From Boswellia sacra (Eukaryota > Streptophyta > Magnoliopsida > Sapindales > Burseraceae): DNA of 64,000 nucleotides. Position 1 is the first letter of the stretch. Each line of letters starts with the position of its first letter. Below the pieces are notes generated by a model that worked only from the letters and a program-made list of their open reading frames with translations, was not told the DNA's origin and did not search any database. A program made the translations under genes and the position numbers. Shown piece by piece: positions 46,571 through 59,460 of the stretch. The stretch spans positions 3,314,501 through 3,378,500 of the forward strand of contig SNVD02009519.1 in assembly GCA_013180625.2 (NCBI GenBank), read 5' to 3'.

Positions 46571-47736
46571 AATTCCGATCATTTCGATATTCATCGATTT
46601 TTATATTAATATTAGATTAACGTCGTATTAGGCGCTCGTTAAATTCTTTTAACCCTCAATATTACTTTAATAAAATGAGCAAAATAAATTTGTCTAGAGA
46701 CAATAAATGCTATTAACTATAATTAATTTAAGACATAATTAAACAGTGCATGTGGAGGTTCCAACCATATTTTCGATCTTAATTTTATCGAAATAAATAA
46801 TTTTAATTCTTTTAATATTATATGTTCATGAATTATGATAAATTGGGTTCAATTAAAATTTGTGTCATTGAAAAACGAGTTTAATAGATATGTTTGATGA
46901 CGTGGCACTCTCCTATTGGAAAACGCAAAGAACCGTAAGAAGGATCCTCCAGGACAAACCGGAGAATCGGAGTCAGTAGAGAGCTCCTGATAGGCCCACT
47001 TGGCAGACCTGCGTTAAGTGATAGTCAAAACGCGTGCGCTCTCAGTGTCCTTTACAAAAGAAAATTCAGGTGTTACACGGATCACGATAATAACGTGTTG
47101 CAGAGGCGGAGCCCCACCGAAACGATAAAATTGCGTGGATGGAGATCACATATACGATGGATTTAAATTACGGACGGATACTTTAGCGCACACATTGGGT
47201 CTAGAAGTAGCGATGTGAGTCCAGATCAAGCAAAGATCGTTGATCGACGGTTGAGAGACGATAATTGGGGCGGTAGTTCACGTGAAAATGTGTACATATG
47301 ATTTGGTCTTATCAGTTTCACCTCGAGATATACGCCGGTGAAGGGTTAGGTTAGTTTGGTGGGGACGTGTGGGCCGTTGATTGGTGATGCCTCAAAGCAC
47401 CAATGCGGCACTTCACAGGAAAGTAACATTACATTCAAGCTCCGTTTCTTTTTATTAGTGATACGTTCTAAAGCTTTTTCAAAATAAATTTTTACCAACC
47501 TTTTCTTTTACTTTCACCTTTGTTTTTAAATATTTACGAAAATAATCAAAATTATAGAGGATTTGAAAAATAACTATTTTTTAAAAAATAAATAATATAA
47601 CTAGTTACAAATATAAACAATTAAACTTATAAGTATTTAGATATCATTTATTTACAAACCCATTTTCATCGAACCCATTTTCAACTATTAGTTTTACTTA
47701 TTGTGCATAACAAGGGATTTACATTGAAAGAAATAT
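46571..47736. other. GC-balanced intergenic island with palindromic G-box
   Basis: About 46900-47440 is richer in G+C than its surroundings and holds ACGT and site-II-like text (GGCCCAC) plus TTCACGTGAA at 47277-47286. No adjacent coding frame was found on either strand. Confidence 0.35.
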
Positions 47737-47908
47737 CTGTTCTTTTATGAATCTAAATCCTGTTTTCTGTGTTGCATATTTTCCAATACAATTTATATTT
47801 AATTTTAACCACATATTCTTTTTAAAATTTAAAATAATTCAAAATCAACAACATATTCCTAAATTCAATTGAAAAAAAATACTGAATTCATAAAAGAACA
47901 CACCCTTA
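47737..47908 (-). mobile_element. AT-rich MITE-like repeat, copy B
   Basis: Has inverted ends: CTGTTCTTTTATGAATCTAA on the left and CATAAAAGAACACACCCTTA on the right. About 170 bp, non-coding, related to copy A and to a decayed segment near 18890-19050. Confidence 0.6.
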
Positions 47909-50900
47909 AATATTGATTTGATTGTAATATATTTTGAATATTTCAATAAGGTTAGAGATTCGTTTCTTTTCTTCTTTGTTCATGTTTGGTATCAGCTTTT
48001 GGTAGAGTCTCTTCCAAATGCCATAAAGAATGTTAATTGTTTAACTCCAAGTTGATCTCTTATTCTTATATATTGAGAATTTTACCTCCAAGTCGCATGA
48101 AGGATACACCAACAATAGAAGTCTCATTTCGATCATTACAAAAATTGCACGTTGGAGTTACAAGTGGTCGTAAAGAAAAGCACTTTAGATTAATGCGTGT
48201 ATATATTAATTTTTAAGTCTCACAAGTTGCAGCTTCAATTCTCTCCTAGTCGTGACTGTTCTCAACAAAAGAATTATAACACACACAAAACAAGATCTTA
48301 TAAAATTGTATACATTGTAATCACCTTCGACACGTTAAGACATCAAAACAAATTAGCTTACTCCACAAGTTGGATCTGCTTTATCACTCAACATTCATTT
48401 TTTTATTTCCGTGTTTGCTTTTTTGATACAACGTTGTCCAGAATAGTACACCATGATTACGTAAAACTATTTATGTTGATATGGCAAAATAACCTAGATT
48501 CTTATATTAGATATTTATTAAATCGATACCGGAAGATTTGGATTCACAAAACTTAAACCTACAAAATTTTCAAATTAACATTTTAACCATTATATCTTAA
48601 CAAAAATAAATCTAATTGAAATTATATGAAATATAAAGTTCAAAGTGTTAGCTCCATATATAACTATTAGACATAATCTTTGAAATATCGGTAAAGTTTT
48701 CTTTTGAATCGTCTTTATATAAGTCATTAGATCAAGATCAGCATATGATAAGAAATTTAAATAATAAATATAACAAACAGAAACCACTATTTAAAGAAAT
48801 TCAACATCTTTTATTATCAATAGAGCATTTCTTAAAACATAAGTATATATTTTCTAATCAATACTTGTAATTACTTATGTATGATATTGTATCTAGTCGT
48901 TATCGGCACCTAAATATTAAATGATGCACAATCTAGTCAACATATATGTAAGAACAAAGCTAGATTATGAAATGGAAGGATCCCTTCTGCAATATCTTGG
49001 TGGAATGAATATGAAATTTAGATGCAAATATGTGTCGTTTCAGTATTGGTATCATTATTGATGTTAGCTTAAGATTAATATAATAATAATAGAGTTAATG
49101 ATGATAGCTGGCCTTATAATTCAAATCTTTGACTCCTGTAAGGAGGAATCTTGATAAGTGCTACATGGGTATCTGTTGTTTTCGGTGGTTACAAGAGGAA
49201 GATGCAGTTTGGGTCTATCCAACGTGAAATATGACTCATCCATCAAACAACCCCGATTAGATGCAATTAGATGTGGACATAAATCTTTTTAATTGACGTG
49301 TGTTTGATGTTAAACTCACCTAACTTGAACCAACTTGTGTACGCTTTTGAGCCAGTTGCAATCCACCAATGTAAGCAATAGCCAAGCAGAAGCTCATTGC
49401 AAATGAGTTCTGGTTAAGTTCATGGACATCCATGTCAATTGCTTTTAAAGTAATAATTTTTTATTAGATAAAAAGATCCCATTTCGTGCAAGACCAAGAA
49501 GAGGTTACTAGTAGAAACAATAGAATCGAATTGAATTCCTTCATTGTTCAACTCCAGGAGGACCAATTTCTTAAATGACCTGTTGATATGGTTTCACAAA
49601 CCATTTGTGGAACTAGTACAAGAAAATAAATATTGCGTGTTAGCTTCGTGGTTAGGTATATATGCAACTAATTTCAAAAGGCAAAGGCGAGGTCAACTAG
49701 TTCTATGGATTCTCCAATTAGGTGACCACGATCCAATTAAACATATTCACCTCGAGCTTTGAGTTGCACAGTGGAACTGGTCACGACTCACTATGCAAGT
49801 ATTTTGACGCGCAGAATTCAAGATCAAAAAGCGACATCAAACCATGGAACTTCACTAGATTAACTAATACAAATTAGCTTTAGGGCAGGATTTTACCTCT
49901 CCTTCATGGGTTGTCCCTAACAGGGGAATAAATTCTAGAGAGACGACACTGTTGAAGCAGAGTCAGTCAGCTGAATACCAGTACTGGCACAAATTATCAA
50001 TCGGGATCAAATGCCGGATGTGTCTCAAAATATGTAGATAAGTCACAGATTGCAAAAGCTTGAGTGTTGAAGAGGGTACTTCTAAGCTTCTAACTTCACC
50101 ACGGTAATATAACAAATATTATGATCATAAGCTTGCGGTAGAAAGAGACTCACCAACATCATGTCGGATGCTTTATTGTGTACTCAGAAGTGATGACTTA
50201 TTGCAATAGCAAGTAATGGTAATTTCATTGCTTTGTTTAATACCTGACAAATGAAGCCAAGCAGTGCCGACAGCTTGATTATATTACACTAATACATTCC
50301 AATTACATTCACCAGAAATTTCAGTACCACAAAGTGTGGTAGATTACTGTATCTCATAGAGAACAAAAAATCACTACATTGATATATCTGAATATGCTAA
50401 ATCTTTGTCGACTTTTGACATATTGGATGAACATCAAGGCAAAATTCCATTGCATCTCTGTCTATTAAAAGTAAGAACTTTTCGAACCCAGAAAACAGTA
50501 TCTAAACCAGCGATGCGGTTATCCAGCCAACTTAATTGATTCCAAGAGCAGCGTCTTGGAGCCAAGTAGACCAACTTAAACTTTCAAGCTCAAATATTAA
50601 GTGCTTTGACAGCCTGAAAATTTATTCAACCAGTCGCCAAATCCATACACAGAAAACATGGCACAAATTAGATTCCGAAAAATTTACATTAACCAGAAAT
50701 CAAAGAGCAACCCACTTCAAAGTCGAAGCATTCTACTTCGTCGAGAATAATGCATTAGATCACATCTCGTATTAAATATTTCCTCTCAAATGCAAGTATA
50801 TTTCAAGATCAAATCAGCTGTTTCCAGAGGTAATTCCTATAGTATACTTCTTCAACCTCAAATGACAAATCTATCTCCCATGCCATACAGTCATCACCAT

Positions 50901-51053
50901 CAATTCTCAAGTATTGATCACTTGATGATGCTTTTGACATTTCTCCCCATAATGTCGAACAGTTTTAAGTTTAAATGACCAAGATATCCCAAGTAAACAA
51001 TTACTAGGACCATCAAGATCAAAATGAACCCCTGACATAGAACCAATTTTTAA
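47909..51053. other. Intergenic DNA
   Basis: AT-rich with short random frames only. The last few hundred bases are probably 3' untranslated region of the PORR gene. Nothing else supported. Confidence 0.45.
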
Positions 51054-52475
51054 TTACTCGCTCACACAGGCTTCTTCTTCTGTATCAACAAGTTCATCGC
51101 AATCATCATTGTCATCAGTCATATCAGACTCAACATCAGAACACAAAGTTGAATCCAAATCATCTTCCCCTTTCTCATCTCCTCCAGCATTGTGCTCACC
51201 CCCGAAGTTGTCAAAAACATTTCCAGCATAACCCCTCCTACCGCGCCCCATCTCATCTTCATCTCTGTCTCTCTTATAGCCAACAAGCTCCCTGTCCATC
51301 TTCACCTTTCTAGGACTCATCAAAACCAACTCACCCAATTTCCTCCTTCCCAAATACAAATCATTGGGCTCTATCAACTCTCCTTTCCTATATGCCTCCC
51401 TAAGAAACAGGGTATGGAGCTTCCCATAATTCCCCCTTGTTGACATATAAAAAATCCCCTGATGCTGAAGAACAAATTCCTTCAACTTCTTAGGCAAGTT
51501 CATCGCCATCCTAAAATGTGCTATCCTCTCCAAAGTCATCTTCTTCTCCACAGTTAATGATAACAATTCATGAATCATTGCCACTGCCCTCTTCTCCATT
51601 CTCTTCTGTGCCTCAAGTGACCTCAAGTCATACCCTGATACATCCTCATACGGAGACCAATAAGGAACCCTTTGCCATTTCCACACTGCAACTCTATAAT
51701 ACTTCCCAATCTTAAAGCCGGGTGGAAAATTCACAATAAACGAAAACCTAACATCTTCAGCATCAATTCCTTTCTCTCTATACACTTTTTCTCTAACTTT
51801 CTCTATAGCACAAACAGCTAACCTATTATCTCTCTCAACAAGCTCTACATACTTATTCCTACTTTCCTCAGCATCAAACAATCTAAAAAACTGAGGATTC
51901 TTCAGAACTACAGAGTACTCAAAATCCTCCGGCAACCCAAATTCAGGGCTCGCAATGCGAATATGTTCCAGCCGTAACCGGCCCGAATTCGACATCATAA
52001 GAAGCTTCCTCAACCGGGTAACAGCATCGGGTATCTGGGCATTCAAAGCTTCCTTCTCTTGCTCGATTTGAAGCATAGCTTTTCGAGTCAAACGACAATA
52101 AAGAATACGCTGAACTGGGTGCTCGTAAATTTCAAACACGTGCGGAAATTTGAGAAGAAACTTACCGGCTTCTTGTTGTCTGAATCCAATGCGGCGAGCG
52201 AGAATGTCTAGGCGGGAGATGGGCAGCGTTTGGTTGCGTTGGGACAAGATCAAAGATTGGAATTTAAGGACTTTGCGCATCTTTTTTTCGACTTCCATGT
52301 AATTGTCGTAAGCGTGGTCGCGTACTCGTTCTTGTTTTTTGGGGATTGAAGTGCATTTCTGGGAAAAGTGTGATGTGAATGTTAGATGGCAAAAGTTTGT
52401 TAATGGAATTACCGCGTTCAAAGTTGTTGTTTTGGTTTTCAAGAGTTTGGTTGTTTGAGAGAGGAAGATGAGCAT
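51054..52475 (-). CDS. PORR-domain organellar RNA-binding protein (WTF-type)
   Basis: One exon, 473 residues. The N-terminus (MLIFLSQTTKLLKTKTTTLN...) is basic, rich in Ser/Thr and lacks acidic residues, as expected of a mitochondrial or plastid presequence. The PORR domain covers about residues 50-375: KKQERVRDHAYDNYMEVEKK, then FLLKFPHVFEIYEHPVQRIL, LPEDFEYSVVLKNPQFFRL, KWQRVPYWSPYED and LQHQGIFYMSTRGNYGKLHT. PORR proteins (WTF1, WTF9, RPD1) bind organellar group II introns and promote their splicing. The C-terminal 60 residues are very acidic, ending DTEEEACVSE. It is closest in memory to the WTF9-like group, but I cannot name the target intron or be sure of the organelle. Confidence 0.88.
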   Translation of the reverse strand: MLIFLSQTTKLLKTKTTTLNAVIPLTNFCHLTFTSHFSQKCTSIPKKQERVRDHAYDNYMEVEKKMRKVLKFQSLILSQRNQTLPISRLDILARRIGFRQQEAGKFLLKFPHVFEIYEHPVQRILYCRLTRKAMLQIEQEKEALNAQIPDAVTRLRKLLMMSNSGRLRLEHIRIASPEFGLPEDFEYSVVLKNPQFFRLFDAEESRNKYVELVERDNRLAVCAIEKVREKVYREKGIDAEDVRFSFIVNFPPGFKIGKYYRVAVWKWQRVPYWSPYEDVSGYDLRSLEAQKRMEKRAVAMIHELLSLTVEKKMTLERIAHFRMAMNLPKKLKEFVLQHQGIFYMSTRGNYGKLHTLFLREAYRKGELIEPNDLYLGRRKLGELVLMSPRKVKMDRELVGYKRDRDEDEMGRGRRGYAGNVFDNFGGEHNAGGDEKGEDDLDSTLCSDVESDMTDDNDDCDELVDTEEEACVSE

Positions 52476-54128
52476 TCTGGGAGCTTGTGTGTGGTCGTGG
52501 CGGGGTTTAGGGTTTTGCAGAGTTTTGAATTGGAAGGGATGAATAGGCTGAAGGGAACAGAAGACGAAATGCCCTTGAACGCGCTTTCGTTGGGCTGCCT
52601 TGATGTGCTTGGGTTGGGCTACCTTGGCCCATTAGGTGATTAAAAAAAATAAAGGAGAAATAATTTTTAAGAGAATTGTTTTTTTTTTTTCTTTCTGATT
52701 TTTATAAGTAGGTTTCTTATATTATTATTGGTTGATATAAAATATCGTACTTCAAGATTATTAAAATTCGGATAAAAATCTGATATGATATTTGGCTCCG
52801 AAATTGTAGTTTTGTGACTTAGTTTATTTTTTGGGTGAGTTCACAAATAGTCATTAATTAATTAGTCTCATCTAAGGTGTTTGTCATACGAACAATTATT
52901 TGGCCATAAAAGTTTTGGGTGCGGGGGTTTTCTTATAAAATTATCTATGTGTTATAAATAGGGTTCTATTAAGAGAGACTAGAGGGACAATTAGGATCGG
53001 TTATGGTTATAAGAGGTGAGATTATCTTGAATGTAAAATAATCCCCGAAAGTGAATCATAGAGAATAGAGCTTTTGATCCAAAACTTAGGATGAAAGTGA
53101 ATCACAGAGAGTAGAGCTCTTGATCCAAAACTAAGGGTTGCTGTTATAAAGCTTGATAAAGCACTTCTTTGCAGTGAAATAATTTTGTAGTCTTCTCAGT
53201 TGATATAAGTTCAATTTGAACTAAACTGTCTAATTTTTGGTGAAATTTTATTGCATTGAGTACTTGCTTGGTTGCCATCAATTGTTAAAGAAATCTAATT
53301 CAAAAATTCTAATCTCAACAAAATTGAATTAGGAAATTATTTTAATTTAAAGTAAGGTAATGCTTTTTTTTTTTCAGTTGAAACGCTAATCGTCATTATA
53401 GTAGAATTTTTTAGCAGAAAAGAGCTTCACTTCGAGTAGTTTACAAGAGCTAACATGAATAATCTGCAGAGGAGCAAAAGCTAGTTACACGCACATGGAG
53501 CCTAGCCTTATTCTAGTGTTTGAAAATGTTACCTATTTTGTATATATACGGATCAAGACCTCTGAATTAGCTTCAAAATACCAATTACTTGTCTCTATTT
53601 TCAATGGACTACGAACATTTATAGCTATAAATAGGATTAAACAGGGAAATTTAAAGCAGCCATGTACATCAAAACCGAAAAAGACGAGGTCGCATAAAGC
53701 ATGAATGTCAAGATAACCCAACAAATCGATTAACTTCGGAACAAAAGAAAGAATAAAGGTCCTAATGGTTATCTATATTGTTCTTTTTTTCCCTCTCCAA
53801 CATAGCCACCTACCAAAACATATTCAACAGTTGTCTTTGCGAGCTGAGCAACTCGCTGGTCGACCGAGTCAATACCCGAACCACTTATCCTGCTCTGATA
53901 CAAAGTTTCGGATGAACCTCTGGCCAGTGAGATGCATCGCCCGCAGAAGTTCTCCACACGCGGTTCGTTCTTGACTCGAAACCCCTTTTATGCGAATTAT
54001 CATCTAAAGCTACCTTTCCATTTTCATGCTATATCCACTATACTTTCAGCATACATGATTTGTTTTCAAAAACCTAAAAAAAGAAGAGAGAAATTAAGCT
54101 GTGCGGCAGAAGTAACAATTCCTCGGGG
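52476..54128. other. Intergenic, with a possible decayed LTR
   Basis: Near 52966 a TATAAATAGGGTTCTATTAA segment precedes two 44-bp tandem units (53047-53090, 53093-53136), the sort of arrangement seen in Copia LTR R regions, but no ends were found. 53769-53957 is more GC-balanced and open on both strands; it may be the HDG7 3' region. No gene supported. Confidence 0.35.
53047..53136. repeat. 44-bp tandem duplication
   Basis: GAAAGTGAATCATAGAGAAT... repeated once after two bases, with about 5 differences between the units. Confidence 0.85.
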
Positions 54129-57100
54129 TTATATTTCTTCCATTGAAGTTTTGATCTTTTGAATTGTGCACGAGATGAGATTGTTAACTGTCTCAACTGA
54201 CTCTACTGTGAGTTTGGCAGTAGGAAGACTGTTCACCAAAATCTGAAATCCGACTGTAAGTAGGCATCCACCACTTTCAATACCATTTCCCTCACTTGTT
54301 CCATTGTAGTTGCTGGCCCTGTATCCAGATTGACCGTCGGGAAGAATGGCAAATCCAGATGGTAAGAGCGCCACGCAAGCAGAATCCCCACCATTCATTA
54401 CCAAATTCATGGATGGTATGTCAACCGGTGCATATACTACAAGCGAGCCTGAGGCATCATTCCATGTCTCTTGCAATATCAGCATGCTGCTTTCATTAGC
54501 ATTCATGGCCTGTCAAACCAAAAAGACAAAAGATTAGTAAATGAATAAAGACTCATCAATACCCAAAGTGTCAAACGTACCAATAATGATAAACCGGTGA
54601 ATCAAAAAACAATTGATGATCACTCACACTAGCACGAAGGAGTGAAACACAGTTGCCATGTCCCTGGCCCTTGGCAATACGCACCACTTCTTGCATTGGC
54701 CCACCATTGGACAAAATGTCCCACTCACTCCTCATTTGTTCATTGCGCATAAAATAAAAAAGTTTCTGCTTTGGTGCCGAAATCCAAACAGAAGTTGCAG
54801 CACACAGCACCACACCAGGGGGCTCACCAGGATCATTTACATTCTTTCTCGTCAACACCCTCACATCCTCGCCAATATTTCCAACCCGGAGCTTATCCCA
54901 CTTTCGCACACTTGAAGCACAAACCCCAGCACAGAAGTTATACATCATACGCTGAGCTAGCTTTAGCATGCTTTTCTTACCATTTGGATGTATCCCTGTG
55001 GCACATCACTATACATCAGAAACTTAAATTTACCGTATTCTCTAGATAAATGAAAAAAGAAAGCCCTTTGAAACCTGACTGATCCTGGCCGGGTATGGCG
55101 GAGGACATAAGAATTGCAAAGCACTCGCACTGCCTTTGTAGAGTGGCAAGCCACCTTTGTGCACCAAAGCCCAGGCCAGAATTGAGTAATGGCTTGCAAA
55201 GACTGTGTACAGCACCCTCGTCATATTCTGAATGTTCAATCCAGGTAACCTGCATTTTATCACCCACCAAAAAGTTACATCCGCCTTCCAAATTGGATGA
55301 TAAAAAATCTTAGGAAAAAAGGGAAGAGAGAGAGAGAGAGAGGGGATGAAGCTTCCACCTTGTTGGACATCTGCAAAATCCTACACACCTATTTTTCAAG
55401 CTAGATATGGAAATATTTCATTTAGTATACGTGATATTTATTATTTCCATTCTAATTTTCTATTTGTCATTAGGATTGGATTATTGTTACCCAATCTTTG
55501 ATTATAGTTCCTTTTTGTTTAGAACCCAGCCCTTATATTTTGTTTTGGGAACATAATTTGATCACAAAAATTAAGAATTGGAATCACCACATAGTTTTCT
55601 TCCTGTTCTCCCTCAATTCTCTCTCCCACGTGATTCTCTTGTATCTTTTTCTCTCTAACTTCTACTTTGTTCCTCCCTTTTCTGCTAGTCTACATCACCT
55701 AGAAAGAAAACTTAATATGGCCAATCATCTCAGGTCGAAAATGGCTAATTTTATTTATTTATGACTCACTTCTATTGAAGAATATTATTGTAGGAAACCC
55801 GCAGATATCCACTGCCTCAATTGGCTTTGAATTAACAATAACGATATTTCCGGATGGTAAACAAGTCAGACGGCAAAGATTCTATTGTAGTTCACTAAGC
55901 ACTTAAGCCTAGGTAAAAACAGCACTAATTCCACACTTAACCACAGAAGGTGGTGTATTCCTACCAGGAAATTTTCCTATAAAAACCGGAGATTGTAGAG
56001 CCAAATATCCAGCCAGCCAAAGGCAGAGCCGATTAACATTTTGTGTAGTTTGTTAGACTATATCATTCTTGTGGAAACTCCATTTAACTCAACATTATAT
56101 ACTTGAAAAGACAACTTTTGAGTTGGTTCCTGCCATAGTGCTAGATCAGTCTTGCATTTTGGCAATTTCCATATATCAAAAAATATTATCGCATATCAGG
56201 TGGAGAAAAATACGTCAACTGAAGCACAGGTCAAGAGACAGGAATGGAAGGAGATAAATTAACAAAAAATTCAAGTCAAATTTGTACTACCTAGAAATCA
56301 GTTAATTAATATTGCTATATAAAGATCTACAAAGAGAACAACAGATGGTCATGCCAAATAGATAGAGAAGAACCCTTAACACACAATTGTCAAATAGCAG
56401 GATCTATTTTGAAATAGTTTTACCCTGTAGAATCTATACAAGGGAACAAAGATGAAATCAAGAAGCAGGAGGTCTGGTTAGCAGGATATATAAAATTGAG
56501 TAAATCTCAAAACTTGCGAAGAATATTTTTATCGATGTTTCGTTGTATTGAGAGAGTAATGTATCCAAATAAACAAAGTATCACACGAGGAGATTACAAT
56601 ATAATAACTGGATCCAGGTCATAAAATCTCGGGGACAATAAAGAAGACATTAAGAGAGACGATCGGAATAGAAAGATCAAATATTAAAATATTCAGCAAA
56701 GATTGAGAATGCCAAAGGCTTAAATTAATATAAAGATTATACATGTTGAACACTCAAATTGCAGGAATACATGTGTAGATTTATGCTAATTTCAAAATCT
56801 GATTATCTGATTACCCTGGATTTTCTCATCTCTAAAGTGGAAAATGACTTATCTGGATACAATAAGTAACCTTGGCGTTGAAAATGAAGATTATTATTAT
56901 TTATATCGAGGAAGCATCTTCTTCGGTAAAATAATGATAAAAGCTACAGATTCTTAGGTAAAGTCATCTTATTTTTATCAATAGCAGTCCATTTGAAGAA
57001 AACACCAATTTGTCAAGTGGAGAAAATAAATAAATTCTAGGAAGCAAGGGTCAATGTGGGTTAATTGGACCAGAAGTCCACATATGCCAACTTCACCTAG

Positions 57101-59191
57101 ATGTAGTGTCAATCAAACTCAAAAATTGCCAACAAAAAATGTGTGGAAGCCAAATAAATTACACAGACAAAATACATAGTTAATAAATTTAACAAACAAA
57201 TAAAGCATAATTACCTTGCAATAATTATTTGGCATATCTTGTATAACACAACCAGAAGGAAGCCTCCTGCAGGTTGAATATGCATCTGCATGAGGACCCT
57301 CTCGGTTAGCATCAACAGAAACATCAACCACAGCCCACACACCCTCGGCGTGCTGCTTGCAGAACCGGAGAAACTTCACTTGACGGACAGGGACTAGGGG
57401 TGAAAGCACTTGCAACTCAGCAATCATCTGCATAAGTATGAAGTTTATCCCCAATTTTGTCTCATTTTACGCTAAAGAAAAGGAACAGATAGCATCAGAA
57501 CATACCACTTGAAGAGCACCATTTCTGGTTCCAGTTATACCACTGGATATTATATCAGTCACGGCAGCTCCAGCAATCATGCATGGGAACATTTCTACCC
57601 ATCGATTCTAGTCAAAGGACAGCACTCAATCAACCACCCAGAAATTAAACTCATACCAATTAAACAAACAAACGGAAACACTTTGTACACATTGAAAGCA
57701 TTGTCCCAACTTGATGGTAAAACTGGTTCAAGCAATCAAATAGAAATTTCAGATGCAGATAGAAAAGAAAGAATGCAAACAAAGGCAAGGACAACTATAA
57801 TCCTTTAAAAAGTTAAACATTTTTTCCAACAGTGAAAATGCCAAATAATAGAACCAGTACAGAAGGAGAAAAGAAAGTAGAAATTATTTCTACAGGATAG
57901 TTGTTCTACGTAAATCTTTAAAAGCTTCATAATGATGCGAAGAGCTTAGTTCTCATACCATGTCCATCAAAGTCTCTACAAGAGCCAAGCTGTTGATGAT
58001 TACCACGCCAGTCTCCCTTGAAGCCTCAGTCACAAAACCGTTTGGCTTCGGGCCAATACATGGAGAAAATGTTCTCATATATTCCTCCTGGTTCAGTACA
58101 TCCCTTCCTCCATCCCCATTTTCGACCCAAAGAGGACTATCAGGCTGAGCCATCTTAATCAATTCATCCATAGCTGCCAATGCAAGATCTATAAGCATAT
58201 TTCTCTCATACGGCATTCCATTCGCCATCAAGCCTGTCATGGGTGGTTTCATTAAAGACATTGCTGACCCTTCACCAAATTCATGTCCTGTTAGCATTGT
58301 GGAGCTTGGAATATTTGTTGCACCATCAAAACCATTGCGTCCCACGGCAAGCTCCAAACTGGAGTTTAAGCCATGGAGAGGCATAGTACTTGCCGAGGAT
58401 GTGAGTGGCCTGCCCAGGAACTTGTTGGCTAAGATGCAAATCCGGCCTAGTTCATCCCTTAATCGAGCATTCTCTATTCTAAGCTGCTGCAGCTCATAAT
58501 TAGACACATTACCAGGCACTGCTGGACCACCACAATTGTTGCATACTGGATTCTTCATAGCTTCCTTCAACATATCATTCTCAGCTCGAAGTTTATCATG
58601 TTCTTGTCTAAGAATTACATTCTCATGCCGTTCCATTTGGGTCTGAATATGAAAAAAAAAAAAAACCATAGTTCCTTGTAAATCACCATTCCAATCACAC
58701 AAGAAAATTTTCGAATAAAAGAACAAATAGTGCAACATCTAAATCCATTTACCTTCATCTGGGTTCTCCTATTCTGAAACCAAAACTTGATTTGTTTAGT
58801 CTCTAAGCAAAGCCTCCTACTGAGTTCCAACCTTTGTTTCTCATCGGGGTGAGGGCACTCCTTAAAGAAACTACAATACAACAGAAAAGCGCGAACAAAA
58901 GCCAACCATGAGATTAAGCCGTCAATACCTTAAAGATAATACAAGTAGAGGTAATTCGCAAGAAGATAGAAAGAAGGCATACGCCTCAAGCTCTTGTATT
59001 TGATACGGAGTGTGCCTATGGTACTTTTTCTTCCTTGGCGGTCCTTCATCATTGGCTTCTTGATCATCACCTGATGCACCTTCGATATTATCACTTCCAG
59101 ACCTGCTTTCATATCCATCCTCCTTGATCCTCCCCACTATACTGGGATCAAAATGTTCCCCCAGCAGACCCATCTCACCAGAACCTTCCAT
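54129..59191 (-). CDS. HDG7: HD-ZIP class IV homeodomain-START factor, HDG7/ANL2 group
   Basis: Eight coding exons: 59191-58983, 58870-58753, 58642-57959, 57607-57506, 57427-57215, 55249-55075, 54995-54628, 54509-54129; phases agree, 749 residues. The homeodomain is about 52-109 ([46 protein letters not shown]). A zipper-loop-zipper follows, with a CNNC pair at 143-146. START begins near 256 ([19 protein letters not shown]), and then the START-adjacent domain runs to [41 protein letters not shown] and [20 protein letters not shown] match Arabidopsis HDG7 best. Class IV factors bind L1-box DNA and control epidermal identity, trichomes and anthocyanin. ANL2 or HDG1 is the alternative name. The 55249-57215 intron is about 2 kb. 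The donor of the 55075 exon (GTTTCA) is weak. Confidence 0.92.
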
Positions 59192-59460
59192 TTTCCCTTT
59201 CTGCACCAAATCCCGTAAAGAAGAACAACACAGATGTTAAAAGGAATCACAAAGCACAAAACCAACATCACAAGTAATCCCAGTAAAGTAAATGATCAAA
59301 AAGATATAATAATAATAATAATAATTACTATTATTAACAAGCAAGCATACACCGGATAGAGAAAGAGGAAACTGAGCAATGGCAGTCCTTGGCATGCGGT
59401 GAAGGCCTGGAAGAATCTCAGCCACAGTCCTTGACACTATTACCTCTGGGACTGCTGATC
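59192..59460 (-). promoter_or_regulatory. HDG7 leader with a predicted leader intron and upstream ORF
   Basis: A possible intron from 59352 (donor GTGTATG) to 59201 (acceptor GGTGCAG) lies in the leader. An upstream ATG at 59395 opens a short frame. Spliced, it runs past and overlaps the main ATG in another frame; unspliced, it stops near 59237, before the main ATG. The splice sites are predicted only. Confidence 0.4.

Noticed and set aside
49544..49762. 72-residue frame in the 48-50 kb gap
   Set aside because: No recognisable motif, and similar frames are expected by chance at this length.
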